A DNA stretch of 64,000 nucleotides from Furfurilactobacillus milii (GTDB lineage: Bacteria; Bacillota; Bacilli; Lactobacillales; Lactobacillaceae). The stretch's first letter is position 1; every line of letters begins with the position of its first letter. The notes below the pieces were generated by a model. The model was not told the DNA's origin. It ran no database searches and saw only the letters and a list, made by a program, of their open reading frames with translations. The stretch lies in the NCBI RefSeq assembly GCF_021654115.1, contig NZ_JAIWJF010000002.1, positions 124,001 through 188,000 on the forward strand, read 5' to 3'. A program made the position numbers and the translations under genes. Positions 35,189 through 44,221 of this stretch are shown one piece after another.

Positions 35189-35887
35189 TCAATAACCGGC
35201 ATTTATAGCATCTTGTTCTGAGTTAAAGGTAACTGCGTTAGCAGGACTGATGTGATAAGTTCTTTGTCCGGGCAAATGGTAAATGTGGCTACGCGAGTCA
35301 CCAATAACAGGTCCTTCAGTAGAGTCTACAGTAGATGTTTGCTGAGAACTTTGAGCATCAGCAGCAGCTTTAACAGCTGACCTCGATTGTTCTGCTACTT
35401 GCGAAGCACTGATCGACGCTGCTACAGAACTTGTGATGGATTGGCTTACACTGACAGAACTACTTTCGCTGGCAGAAACGGACTGACTTTCAGATATGGA
35501 ATTGCTCTGGCTTTCGGATATCGAGTTACTTTGACTTTCAGAAATTGATTCGCTTTCTGAGGTGCTCTGAGACTCGCTATCTGCGATGCTTTGAGATTCA
35601 CTTATGGATGATGATTCATCTGAACTGCTTGAAGACTTATGAGCTTCTTTTTTGTGAGTTTTGTGACGCTTGATATGAGCATGAACGCTGCTCCTCGTTG
35701 ACGCATTGTTAGTGGTCGACTTTGTAGAATTTCCGGTAAATGCGCTCATTAAAAATATCAGTGATAAGAAACCGGTCAATAAAATAAGTGGCCATCTCAC
35801 TAATTGTTTGAGGTTTTGCTTACGATAGAGTCGGTAGGTCCCGTAACCGAAAGCGCCTGCTATAACGAGTGTTAAGAATATTTGCAT
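35189..35887 (-). CDS. Serine-rich repeat membrane protein with C-terminal sunset-like domain
   Basis: A 232-residue protein with two N-terminal membrane helices (about 1-18 and 32-50), a basic stretch, then about 90 residues of Ser-rich repeats built on SISESQSN and SESQS units (about 83-175). The last ~40 residues, GPVIGDSRSHIYHLPGQRTY then NAVTFNSEQDAINAGY, match the short sunset/Ada-like module found at the end of some surface proteins and secreted nucleases. It is probably surface-exposed and tethered by its N-terminus. GGAGG precedes ATG 35887. Monocistronic; exact role unknown. Confidence 0.7.
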   Translation of the reverse strand: MQIFLTLVIAGAFGYGTYRLYRKQNLKQLVRWPLILLTGFLSLIFLMSAFTGNSTKSTTNNASTRSSVHAHIKRHKTHKKEAHKSSSSSDESSSISESQSIADSESQSTSESESISESQSNSISESQSNSISESQSVSASESSSVSVSQSITSSVAASISASQVAEQSRSAVKAAADAQSSQQTSTVDSTEGPVIGDSRSHIYHLPGQRTYHISPANAVTFNSEQDAINAGY

Positions 35888-36104
35888 AATTCCTCCTGAA
35901 AGTTATTGATTTGTTTATATTATATAAATTACCTAATGAAGACAATACTTTTATTGAATGGTTAAATATGGTAAGGAAATGTTTTAGTGATGCTGGGTAA
36001 ATTGACTTGTGAGCATCAAACTACTCTTAAAAAAGTCTAAATCCACCGTTACTGACTGTTTGGCATGGTAAACTAGAGAAGATTATTTTTGAGGGGAGTA
36101 AGGC

Positions 36105-38687
36105 ATGAAAACTTTACGAAAAATGTGGGCGGCAATTAATCGCCACATGACGCTGCTAAGATTGCTGTTTGTGTTCTCAGTGCTGCTGTATGTGATTCAT
36201 GAAGTGGGACGAGACATCCAACAAATTAGTGGGCAAGAAGTGGCAGAAACATTTTCGCAGCAAACGCCAACTAGTTTGTTACTGATGTTAGTCGTAGGCT
36301 TTATTGCGGTTACTCCAATGTTGAATTACGATTTTAATATTGTTAAATTTTTACCTGGCAAGTTTAAAAAAGGGTATGTTATTCGTTCAGGATGGACGGT
36401 CAATACGTTCACTAATATTGCTGGATTTGGTGGCTTACTCGGGGCAAGTTTGCGAGCAAATTTCTATAGCAAGGGCGCAACTCGCAAACAGATTCTGTTT
36501 GCAATTTCAAAAATTGCATTGTTCCTTGTCACTGGCCTATCTTTGCTTTGTTGGATTGCGCTTTTTCAAATTTTTGTATTGCATACTGGCGGCGTGTTCG
36601 CTCGTTATTGGATTTGGATGGTTGGCGGCGCGCTATACTTTCCGACCGTGATGTTAGTTACCCACTTCACGGATTCAGAGTTTTTTAATGACTTAACACT
36701 TAAACGTCAACTCTCATTAATGGCCGGTTCCAGTTTTGAATGGTTGTTTTGTGCCTTGTTCTTTATTTTTATTGGGGCATTAATGGGCGTTAAAGTTGAT
36801 TTTGCAGCTGTTTTACCAATGTTTGCCGTTGCCTCAGTTGCTGGGGTTGTTTCCATGATTCCCGGTGGCTTGGGATCGTTTGACACATTTATGTTAACGG
36901 GGCTTGGCTTTATTGGTGTAGGTAAAGCCGATGCACTAGTTTGGCTATTGTTCTACCGAATCTTTTATTACATTTTGCCATTCTTAGTAGGTGTTTTGTT
37001 CTTCATTCAAGATACTGGCAGCAAGATTAACCACGCCTTTGAAGGCCTGCCGATGCAGTTATTCCAACGCATTGCGCACGTATTTTTAACTGTTTTCTTG
37101 TGGTTTTCTGGTGTCATGATTATCCTCGTTTCAACTTTTCCACACTTGCAGGAATACAACAAAGTCTATGGCGCTTTGTATGGATACGTTGTTTATTTTG
37201 CTAACCAGGCCATCAACATCATCATGGGTTTCTTACTGATCGGTTTGGCGCGAGGGGTTAATTCGCGTGTTAAACGCGCGTTTTGGCCAACGACAGTTGT
37301 GTTGATTATGGCTGCGCTGAACACAATGTGGAAGGACCCGTCTATCAAGATGAGTGTTTTCCTTGTCTTAGTGCTGGCGGCCCTATGGTTGTCCCACAAA
37401 GAGTTTTATCGTGAGCATTTTGAGTATTCATGGGGTGCCATGTTGTTTGACGGCATCAGTTTTGTTGGTATTTTTGTAACGTATATTATTGTTGGTGTGT
37501 ACAACACGCCTAATTATCAGCGGATGCATCATGTGCCGAGGGCAGCGTTGTTTCCGACCGAGCGTGTTTGGCTAAGCGGTTTAATTGCGATTGCGATTGC
37601 GTTGGTGGTATTGGCGATTGTCTACTGGTATATGCATAATGGGAAGTCGACAATCTTTAAGGTGCCGTTCGATGAGCGTCGCGTTGCTCATGTTATTGAC
37701 ACTTATGGCGGAAATGAAGTCAGCCATTTGGCGTACTTACGTGATAAGCTCCTTTATTTTTACACTGTTGATGGTGAAGATAAGATGTTCTTCATGTATC
37801 AAAAGAAGGCTGATCGTTTAATTGTCATGGGTGAGCCCGTCGGTGATCAACAATATCGTGATGCGGCTATTGATAATTTTATGGACGTCGCTGACAAAGA
37901 GGGCTATTCCATCGTGTTTTACGAGATCGATGAAGATTTAACGATGAGTCTTCATGAAAAAGGATATGACTTTTTCAAATTCGGTGAGGAGGGCTTCGTC
38001 AACCTGCCTTCGTTTAGTATGCAAGGTAAAAAACGGAAGTCAGACCGCAATCTGATGAGTAAGTTTGATCGAGTCGGGATTACGTTTGAAGAACTTAAAC
38101 CGCCGTTTGATGCTGATACGCTACACGAATTGCGAGTGATTTCTGATGAGTGGCTAGATGGTCAAAACGAAAGTGGTTTTTCGCTCGGCTTCTTTGACGA
38201 TTACTATTTAGATCAGTCGTCTATTTATGTGATGCGTTCCGCTGAAGGCAAAATTCTCGCCTTTACGACGAACATGCCCACACATTCAGGCATTTCCTCG
38301 ATTGACTTAATGCGATATGGCAAGAATGCACCATCTGGAACGATGGACGTCATGTTTATCCATTTATTGCAACACAATGCCGAGGCTGGCTTTGAGGACT
38401 TTAATATGGGGATGGCACCACTTTCAAATGTGGGTGTCTCTCGATTCAGTTTTATCGAAGAACGAATTGCGCATTTAATTTATGAATATGGCTATCGTTT
38501 TTATGGGTTTCAGGGACTTAGAAACTACAAAGAAAAATACGTGACTAGTTGGCATGGAAAGTATATTGCTTATCGCCGTCGAAATTCGCTGGTTTTCACC
38601 ATGTTACAGATTACGATGGTAGTGAACGCCAAACGAGTGACGAACAAGAAAGAAAAACGGTTGTTGATTTTTCATGCTAAAAATTAA
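36105..38687 (+). CDS. mprF: Phosphatidylglycerol lysyltransferase/flippase
   Basis: An 860-residue two-domain membrane protein. Residues ~1-520 hold about 14 membrane helices of the flippase domain (for example MIPGGLGSFDTFMLTGLGFIGV at about 250-272). Residues ~530-850 are the cytoplasmic DUF2156 aminoacyltransferase domain (DKLLYFYTVDGEDKMFFMYQKKADRLIVMGEPVG; RNLMSKFDRVGITFE). It adds lysine (or another amino acid) from aminoacyl-tRNA to phosphatidylglycerol and flips the product, lowering surface charge and increasing resistance to cationic peptides. GAGGGGAG precedes ATG 36105. Monocistronic. Confidence 0.94.
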   Translation: MKTLRKMWAAINRHMTLLRLLFVFSVLLYVIHEVGRDIQQISGQEVAETFSQQTPTSLLLMLVVGFIAVTPMLNYDFNIVKFLPGKFKKGYVIRSGWTVNTFTNIAGFGGLLGASLRANFYSKGATRKQILFAISKIALFLVTGLSLLCWIALFQIFVLHTGGVFARYWIWMVGGALYFPTVMLVTHFTDSEFFNDLTLKRQLSLMAGSSFEWLFCALFFIFIGALMGVKVDFAAVLPMFAVASVAGVVSMIPGGLGSFDTFMLTGLGFIGVGKADALVWLLFYRIFYYILPFLVGVLFFIQDTGSKINHAFEGLPMQLFQRIAHVFLTVFLWFSGVMIILVSTFPHLQEYNKVYGALYGYVVYFANQAINIIMGFLLIGLARGVNSRVKRAFWPTTVVLIMAALNTMWKDPSIKMSVFLVLVLAALWLSHKEFYREHFEYSWGAMLFDGISFVGIFVTYIIVGVYNTPNYQRMHHVPRAALFPTERVWLSGLIAIAIALVVLAIVYWYMHNGKSTIFKVPFDERRVAHVIDTYGGNEVSHLAYLRDKLLYFYTVDGEDKMFFMYQKKADRLIVMGEPVGDQQYRDAAIDNFMDVADKEGYSIVFYEIDEDLTMSLHEKGYDFFKFGEEGFVNLPSFSMQGKKRKSDRNLMSKFDRVGITFEELKPPFDADTLHELRVISDEWLDGQNESGFSLGFFDDYYLDQSSIYVMRSAEGKILAFTTNMPTHSGISSIDLMRYGKNAPSGTMDVMFIHLLQHNAEAGFEDFNMGMAPLSNVGVSRFSFIEERIAHLIYEYGYRFYGFQGLRNYKEKYVTSWHGKYIAYRRRNSLVFTMLQITMVVNAKRVTNKKEKRLLIFHAKN

Positions 38688-38775
38688 TCCATGAAGTTAC
38701 GGTATTTTCGTTCAACTCTAAATTTGTATAATGATGATTATTTAAAGCAAAAGCTTTATTTAAACGAATAGCATA

Positions 38776-38830
38776 CAAAAGGCTACTCGAGCAGGCAGGA
38801 TTTTCTGTCAGCTTGAGTAGCCTTTTTGTT
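38776..38830. terminator. Bidirectional terminator between mprF and the LOG gene
   Basis: AAAAGGCTACTCGAGC pairs with GCTTGAGTAGCCTTTTT around a loop containing CAGGCAGGA; runs of A and T flank both ends. Confidence 0.88.
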
Positions 38831-38854
38831 TGGGTTCGTTTTAAAAATGTGGTT

Positions 38855-39430
38855 TTAAGCGTGTGGCATCGCTGTAACATGTTTAAATGTTGCAAAGTAG
38901 TCAAAAATTTGATCAATGGAACTAGCATTAACCATTAACTTTAAGTCGCTAAGCGGCAAAAATTCGGATTCTGCTGCATCGACAAACCATTGCCACAGAG
39001 AGTCGTAAAAGTGGTCAATGTTGAAGAGGGCGATGGGTTTAGTGTGAATGTCAATTTTGCTCCAAGACAACATTGTGCCTAATTCTTCGAAAGTCCCAAA
39101 GCCACCAGGCAACACAATAAATGCATCAGACATAGCGAGCATTTTTTCTTTACGTTCGTCCATGGTACTGACCTCTACTAGATCCGTTAAGTTGTTACTT
39201 TCAGTGCTGATCCGCTTGAGGAAGCGAGGCATAATGCCAGTTACTTGACCACCAGCATCGATTGTTGCATTTGCCACCGTGCCCATTAAACCATCAGAAG
39301 AGCCACCGTAAATTAGGCGAATATGATGGTCGGCCAAATAGCCACCTAGCAGTGCAGCTTGCACTGAATATTCAGGGTGATTTCCTGGTAATGAACCACA
39401 AAAGACACAAAGTGAATTGATTTTTGTCAT
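38855..39430 (-). CDS. LOG-family nucleotide 5'-monophosphate phosphoribohydrolase (TIGR00730)
   Basis: A 191-residue Rossmann-fold protein with SLCVFCGSLPGN at the start, IYGGSSDGLMG (about 43-53) and the family signature PGGFGTFEE (about 111-119). Such proteins, often mislabelled lysine decarboxylases, release the base from nucleoside monophosphates including cytokinin forms. The start ATG 39430 has GGAG upstream. Monocistronic and convergent with mprF. Confidence 0.9.
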   Translation of the reverse strand: MTKINSLCVFCGSLPGNHPEYSVQAALLGGYLADHHIRLIYGGSSDGLMGTVANATIDAGGQVTGIMPRFLKRISTESNNLTDLVEVSTMDERKEKMLAMSDAFIVLPGGFGTFEELGTMLSWSKIDIHTKPIALFNIDHFYDSLWQWFVDAAESEFLPLSDLKLMVNASSIDQIFDYFATFKHVTAMPHA

Positions 39431-39577
39431 AATTACGATCTCCAAATTAAGCGATGTTTCATAATACTAACTTGCGTTCAGTATACCATAAGGTAAATGA
39501 TGACTCATTTGCAGTTTAATAGCGTAATTAGCGAATTGGGATCTCCGATTAAGTTTGATTGTACTGTAATCAAAAAT

Positions 39578-39611
39578 AAAAACCATCCTTTAAATTAGGA
39601 TGGTTTTTATT
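39578..39611. terminator. Terminator downstream of nrdF
   Basis: AAAAACCATCCT-ttaaatt-AGGATGGTTTTT with T runs on both strands; on the minus strand it ends the nrdHEF operon. Confidence 0.88.
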
Positions 39612-39636
39612 TCACTGCATCTTTTACTATAAACGA

Positions 39637-40614
39637 CTAATTTTTCTTCTTACCACCAATATCATAGTCCGAGTCGTTCATGGCTTCTACGTTTCCTAGT
39701 AGGTAACCATTTCCGACCTGGCTAAAGAAGTCGTGGTTAGAAGTGGATGTTGAAATTCCGTTCATAACGACTGGATTAACGTCCTCAGCAGTATCTGGGA
39801 AGAGGGGTTCTTGACCCAAGTTCATCAGTGCTTTGTTGGCGTTGTAGCGAATGAACTTCAAAACATCGTCCGACCAGCCGACACGGTCGTAAACGAGGTG
39901 CGTATATTTTTCTTCATTGTCATAAAGATAATAAAGAAAGTCATACATCCAATCCTTTAAGGACTGCTGTTCGTTTTCTGTTAATTCTTTCATTCCTAGT
40001 TGGAACTTGTAGCCAATGTAAGTACCGTGGACAGATTCATCACGCAAAATCAGTTTGATGATTTCGGCAACGTTGTTTAGTTTGTTATGACCCAAGTAAT
40101 AAAGTGGTGTGTAAAAACCAGAGTAAAACAGGAAGGTTTCTAGGAAAACACTGGAGATCTTCTTTTTGAGTGGGTTCTCATCGTCGTGGTACAACGTATA
40201 AATCCGTTTAGCCTTATTCTGCAGTAGATCTTCAGAATCGCTCCAGTCGAAAATCTCGTCGATTTCATCGGGCGTGTTCAATGTTTCAAAAATGGTTGAA
40301 TAACTTTTGGCATGAACAGATTCCATAAACTGAATGTTGTTCAAAACGGCAGTTTCATGTTGCGTCCGAACGTCGCGACGTAGCGCAGCCATACCGTCTT
40401 GTGATTGGAGCGTGTCCAGCAAGGTTAGACCACCGAAGACGTGACCGACCACCCATTTGTGATCGTCATCCAAGGTGCGCCAATCATCCATGTCGTTTGA
40501 AACGGGAATCCGCGTGTCGAGCCAGAATTGCTCAGTGAGTTTCTCCCAAGTTGCTTTATCAATTTCATCTGAAACTTGATTCCAGTTAATGGCTTTATAA
40601 TTGCCGTTTTCCAT
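39637..40614 (-). CDS. nrdF: Class Ib ribonucleotide reductase, beta subunit
   Basis: A 325-residue protein housing the dimetal-tyrosyl radical that starts catalysis in NrdE. Metal ligands are in the helices around QFMESVHAKSYS and LRDESVHGTYIG; the C-terminal DSDYDIGGKKKN tail would bind NrdE. AGGAGG precedes ATG 40614. It is third in nrdHEF and is separated from nrdE by a 265-bp spacer containing a family B element. No nrdI is seen nearby. Confidence 0.96.
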   Translation of the reverse strand: MENGNYKAINWNQVSDEIDKATWEKLTEQFWLDTRIPVSNDMDDWRTLDDDHKWVVGHVFGGLTLLDTLQSQDGMAALRRDVRTQHETAVLNNIQFMESVHAKSYSTIFETLNTPDEIDEIFDWSDSEDLLQNKAKRIYTLYHDDENPLKKKISSVFLETFLFYSGFYTPLYYLGHNKLNNVAEIIKLILRDESVHGTYIGYKFQLGMKELTENEQQSLKDWMYDFLYYLYDNEEKYTHLVYDRVGWSDDVLKFIRYNANKALMNLGQEPLFPDTAEDVNPVVMNGISTSTSNHDFFSQVGNGYLLGNVEAMNDSDYDIGGKKKN

Positions 40615-40749
40615 ATTGTCCTCCTGTGTCGGATGGTTCTATATGCTATCAGTTAATTATGATTATCGTAGAACGAGAAAGGGTGTTTGTCATTAGTGAA
40701 TTTTGGAAATATATATGCTCAAAATTCTGTCGCATACCTTTTGTATAGC

Positions 40750-40876
40750 GATAACGCGCTCCCAGACCTGAATCCTGTGCACAACCTGAGACTAGTACCG
40801 TACAAGCAAAGACCGCTTGTACAATACTAATCTCTTGTTGTTGCTCGGATTCAACCTCGGTCTGGTCACGCTCACC
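40750..40876 (-). repeat. Family B structured element, nrdE-nrdF spacer copy
   Basis: On the minus strand it begins four bases after the nrdE stop. It reads GGTTGAATCCGAGCAACAAC, then a long hairpin of 18 bp, GATTAGTATTGTACAAGC with GCTTGTACGGTACTAGTC (three G·T wobbles, plus 40791-40833), then GGTTGTGCACAGGATTCAG, ending GCGCGTTATCG. The sequences flanking the hairpin match the tsaD-upstream units (GGTTGAATCCGAGCAA, TTGTGCACAGG, TGCACAGGATTCAG). G·T pairs that fit only the minus strand suggest an RNA. No T run follows, so it is not a terminator. Confidence 0.8.
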
Positions 40877-40879
40877 TTA

Positions 40880-43045
40880 CTAGATACTGCAACTTTCACA
40901 TTCGTTTGCACCGACTTCACCGTTGTTGTCGGTAAAGGTACGAACGTAGTAGACAGACTTACAACCCTTTTTCCAAGCATAGTTACGCAGAATGTTAAGA
41001 TCACGGGTGGTCATCTTGTCAGTGCGGCCGTTTTTCCATTCATAGAGGCCTTCAGGCATCGTTGATCGCATAAACAGAGTTAACGCCATTCCTTGATCAA
41101 TGTGTTCTTGCGCGGTGGCATAAATGTCGATTACTTTACGCATGTCTGTGTCATAAGCCGACTGATAGTATGGCAGGGTGTCATTGGATAAATATGGTGC
41201 TGGATAGTAAATCTTACCGATCTTCTTTTCTTGACGTTCTTCAATTCGGTTAACGATGGGGTTCAAACTAGCAGTTGTGTCATTAATGTAGGAAATGGAA
41301 CCATTTGGCGCAATGGCCATCCGGTTTTGGTGATACAAGCCATCTTTCATAACATCTGCTTTCAATGCTGCCCAGTCATCCTTAGTGGGGATAAAAATGC
41401 CCTTAAACTGTTCAACTACCTTATTACGGCTTGGACCCCAATCCTTCGTCACGTACTTGTCGAAGTAGGTGCCATTGGCGTAGTCAGATTTGTCGAATCC
41501 AGCAAACGTTTCATGGCGTTCACGAGCAATTTCGTTTGATGCTTTAAGTGACCAGTAATTCAGCAACATGAAGTAAACCTTCGTGAAGTCAAGGGAGTCT
41601 TCATCACCATAGTGCATGTGGTTCTTTGCAAAGTAGGCGTGCAATCCCATGGCACCTAAACCGATTGCATGACTTTGTTGGTTACCGTACTGAACACTAG
41701 GGACAACATCGATATTACTGTGGTCCGTGACGTAAGTGAGGGCACGAACCATTGCCTCAACGGAGTGACCAAAATCAGGAGAGGCCATTAGGTTAACGAT
41801 GTTTGTTGAGCCAAGGTTACAACTAACGTCTTTGCCAAGAACGTCATACTCTTGCTTGTTATTGATTTTAGAAGGGGTCATGACTTGCAAAATCTCTGAA
41901 CAAAGGTTACTCATGATGATTTTTCCGGCAATTGGATTATGCAGGTTGGCCGTATCAATGTTAACGACGTAAGGGTAACCGGATTCTTGTTGAAGCTTGC
42001 TGATTTCAGTTTCTAGCGTTCGTGCACGAATTTTCTTTTTGGCGATGTTGGGGTTGGTGACTAAATTGTCATACTCTTTAGTGATGTCAACATATGAAAA
42101 TGGTTTGCCGTATTCCTTTTCAACACTTTGCGGTGAAAAGAGGTACATATCTTCATCGGCAGCCACTAATTGGTAAAATTTATCCGGTACGGTTACGCCA
42201 AGAGAAAGTGTTTTAACCCGTACCTTTTCGTCGGCGGCTTCTTTTTTGGCACCAAGGAAGCCGATAATATCTGGGTGGAAAACGGAGAGGTAAACCACAC
42301 CGGCACCTTGACGTTGACCCAATTGATTAGAGTAGGAGAAAGAGTCCTCTAGTAATTTCATAACGGGAACAACACCGGATGCAGCATTGGCGATACCTTT
42401 GATTGGCGCGCCGGCCTCACGTAAATTTGAGAGGTTAATACCGACGCCACCACCAATACGTGACAGTTGCAGAGCGGAGTTTATACCACGGCCAATGGCA
42501 TTCATGTCATCTGTCATTTGGAGGACAAAACAGGATACCAATTCACCACGACGAGCTCGACCAGCGTTTAAGAAACTAGGTGTGGCTGGTTGGTAACGTT
42601 GATGGACGATTTCATCGGCTAGATCCATAGCTAGTTGTTCGTCGCCATCAGCGAAGAATAGTGCATTCATTGCAACACGATCGATAAAGCCTTCTAAATA
42701 CTGTTGATTATCATTTGTACGGAGTGTGTACTGGGCATAAAATTTATAGGCTGCCATGAATGTCTTGAAATGAAAATCCTGAGCGTTTAAATAGTCATAG
42801 AGTTTTTCCACAAAAGAAAAATCATACTTTTCAAAAAAGTCACGTTCAATGTAATTGTTATCAAGCAGGTAATCAAAGCGTTCGCGAAGCGAATCAAACT
42901 TCATGGTGTTGGGTTCAACATTTTCTGTTAAGAAGGCAGCGAGGGCTTCCTTATCCTTATTCAACGGAATTTGCCCGTTAACGGGAATGTTAATCTCATT
43001 GTTCAAATCGTAATACGTGACGTCCTTTAAATCCTTTAATGCCAT
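40880..43045 (-). CDS. nrdE: Class Ib ribonucleotide reductase, alpha subunit
   Basis: A 721-residue catalytic subunit that reduces ribonucleoside diphosphates. The active-site segment SNLCSEI (Asn, Cys, Glu) and the C-terminal NECESCSI, with the CxxC that accepts electrons from NrdH, are present; no N-terminal ATP-cone is seen, as expected for class Ib. The start ATG at 43045 follows GGGAG. It lies 97 bp after nrdH, behind a terminator-like hairpin, and upstream of nrdF. Confidence 0.96.
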   Translation of the reverse strand: MALKDLKDVTYYDLNNEINIPVNGQIPLNKDKEALAAFLTENVEPNTMKFDSLRERFDYLLDNNYIERDFFEKYDFSFVEKLYDYLNAQDFHFKTFMAAYKFYAQYTLRTNDNQQYLEGFIDRVAMNALFFADGDEQLAMDLADEIVHQRYQPATPSFLNAGRARRGELVSCFVLQMTDDMNAIGRGINSALQLSRIGGGVGINLSNLREAGAPIKGIANAASGVVPVMKLLEDSFSYSNQLGQRQGAGVVYLSVFHPDIIGFLGAKKEAADEKVRVKTLSLGVTVPDKFYQLVAADEDMYLFSPQSVEKEYGKPFSYVDITKEYDNLVTNPNIAKKKIRARTLETEISKLQQESGYPYVVNIDTANLHNPIAGKIIMSNLCSEILQVMTPSKINNKQEYDVLGKDVSCNLGSTNIVNLMASPDFGHSVEAMVRALTYVTDHSNIDVVPSVQYGNQQSHAIGLGAMGLHAYFAKNHMHYGDEDSLDFTKVYFMLLNYWSLKASNEIARERHETFAGFDKSDYANGTYFDKYVTKDWGPSRNKVVEQFKGIFIPTKDDWAALKADVMKDGLYHQNRMAIAPNGSISYINDTTASLNPIVNRIEERQEKKIGKIYYPAPYLSNDTLPYYQSAYDTDMRKVIDIYATAQEHIDQGMALTLFMRSTMPEGLYEWKNGRTDKMTTRDLNILRNYAWKKGCKSVYYVRTFTDNNGEVGANECESCSI

Positions 43046-43071
43046 TTTTCTGTCACTCCCTGATTGATTTT

Positions 43072-43111
43072 TGATAAAAGAAAAGACGCACGCCAACGCT
43101 CCGCGTACGCC
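43072..43111 (-). terminator. Attenuator-like hairpin between nrdH and nrdE
   Basis: On the minus strand GGCGTACGC pairs with GCGTGCGTC (two G·T wobbles) around a nine-base loop and is followed by TTTTCTTTT. This intrinsic-terminator form within an operon would let nrdH be expressed more than nrdEF, or be regulated. Confidence 0.7.
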
Positions 43112-43142
43112 TGAGCCGTGTTCATTGATAGAATGATGGAAA

Positions 43143-43370
43143 TTAAGCCAGTTTTGCCAGCACATCTGGACGGAAACCAGACACTGCATCGACACCATCT
43201 GCATCAACAACCGGCATTGCTTGAAAACCGCGACCCTTTAAGTAGTCGATCAGTTCTGGATGCTGATTAATGTTACGTTCCTCAAAATCAACGTTATGTG
43301 CGTTCAAAAAACGCTTTGTCATCTTGCACTGAATGCAATTATCCTTTGTAAATACAACAACTTTAGCCAT
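43143..43370 (-). CDS. nrdH: Glutaredoxin-like protein NrdH
   Basis: A 75-residue electron donor for class Ib ribonucleotide reductase. It has the NrdH signature VVVFTKDNCIQCKMTKRFL with the redox CIQC and the later FQAMPVV (cis-Pro) and SGFRPD. The start ATG at 43370 follows AGAGAGGAAGTGG; longer readings lack the ribosome site. First gene of nrdHEF, controlled by two upstream NrdR boxes. Confidence 0.96.
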   Translation of the reverse strand: MAKVVVFTKDNCIQCKMTKRFLNAHNVDFEERNINQHPELIDYLKGRGFQAMPVVDADGVDAVSGFRPDVLAKLA

Positions 43371-43429
43371 AATGGCCACTTCCTCTCTCTGCACATTTGA
43401 ACTTAAAAACTGGTTTTGCTGATGACCTA

Positions 43430-43512
43430 AGTATAGTGGCTGGAGATTGAAATGCAACAAAAAAATACCATATTTTGTGGCATTTATACGATGCATCCAC
43501 AAGATATGGTGT
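43430..43512 (-). promoter_or_regulatory. nrdHEF promoter with two NrdR boxes
   Basis: Promoter on the minus strand: -35 TTGCAT (plus 43452-43457), 16-bp spacer, -10 TATACT (43430-43435). Just upstream are ATACCATATTTTGTGG (43465-43480) and, inverted, CCACAAGATATGGTGT (43497-43512). Both fit the NrdR consensus ACACWATATATTGTGT closely and their centres are 32 bp apart, the spacing of three helical turns typical for NrdR. Confidence 0.9.
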
Positions 43513-43600
43513 CCTCAAAGAGTTTATAAAATTTCGAATTTTTTTCGTTACTTTTATCCGCGATTCCATTATGATGAAATCAGAAACGAGGTTAACTTAA

Positions 43601-44221
43601 ATGATGAACAACCATTATTATACGCCAAATCCGGACGTTGTACACGACGAAGCGACGTGGAATTTTCGTCTATTAGGCCATGAAATGATGTTTACTACTG
43701 ACAACGGTGTCTTCTCGAAACGCACAGTTGACTATGGTTCACGGGTTTTATTGGATGCGGTAAACCTACATGACATTCCGTCAGGTTCAATTTTAGATAT
43801 GGGTTGTGGGTACGGTCCTATTGGACTTGCAATTGCTTTAGACAATCCTGATCGTACCGTCGAGTTAGTCGACGTAAATGAACGGGCACTAGCCCTGGCC
43901 AAACGGAATGCAGAGCAAAATCAAATTCATAATGCAACCATTCACACGTCTGATCAGTATGAAAAGGTGACTGATAAATATGCAGCCATTGTTACTAACC
44001 CACCTGTTCGCGCAGGGAAAGCGGTTGTTGATGGCATGATTTCAGGTGCCCAAACGCATTTGTTACCTAATGGTCGCTTAACCGTTGTTTTGCAAAAAAA
44101 ACAAGGTGCACCTTCTGCAAAGAAACTAATGCAGACAATTTTTGGCAATTGTGAAATCATCAAAAAAGATAAGGGCTACTATATCTTGGAATCAATTGCG
44201 AGTGATCAGGCTAATGGCTGA
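43601..44221 (+). CDS. Class I SAM-dependent methyltransferase, RsmC-like
   Basis: A 206-residue enzyme with SAM motif I LDMGCGYGPIGLAIA (about 66-80), VELVDVNERAL (acidic end of strand 2) and the target motif NPPVRAGK (about 132). The NPP motif points to base-N methylation of G or A, probably rRNA (YbxB/RsmC group). GAGG lies before ATG 43601; ATG 43604 is equally possible. It overlaps tadA by eight bases and is divergent from nrdHEF. Confidence 0.87.
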   Translation: MMNNHYYTPNPDVVHDEATWNFRLLGHEMMFTTDNGVFSKRTVDYGSRVLLDAVNLHDIPSGSILDMGCGYGPIGLAIALDNPDRTVELVDVNERALALAKRNAEQNQIHNATIHTSDQYEKVTDKYAAIVTNPPVRAGKAVVDGMISGAQTHLLPNGRLTVVLQKKQGAPSAKKLMQTIFGNCEIIKKDKGYYILESIASDQANG

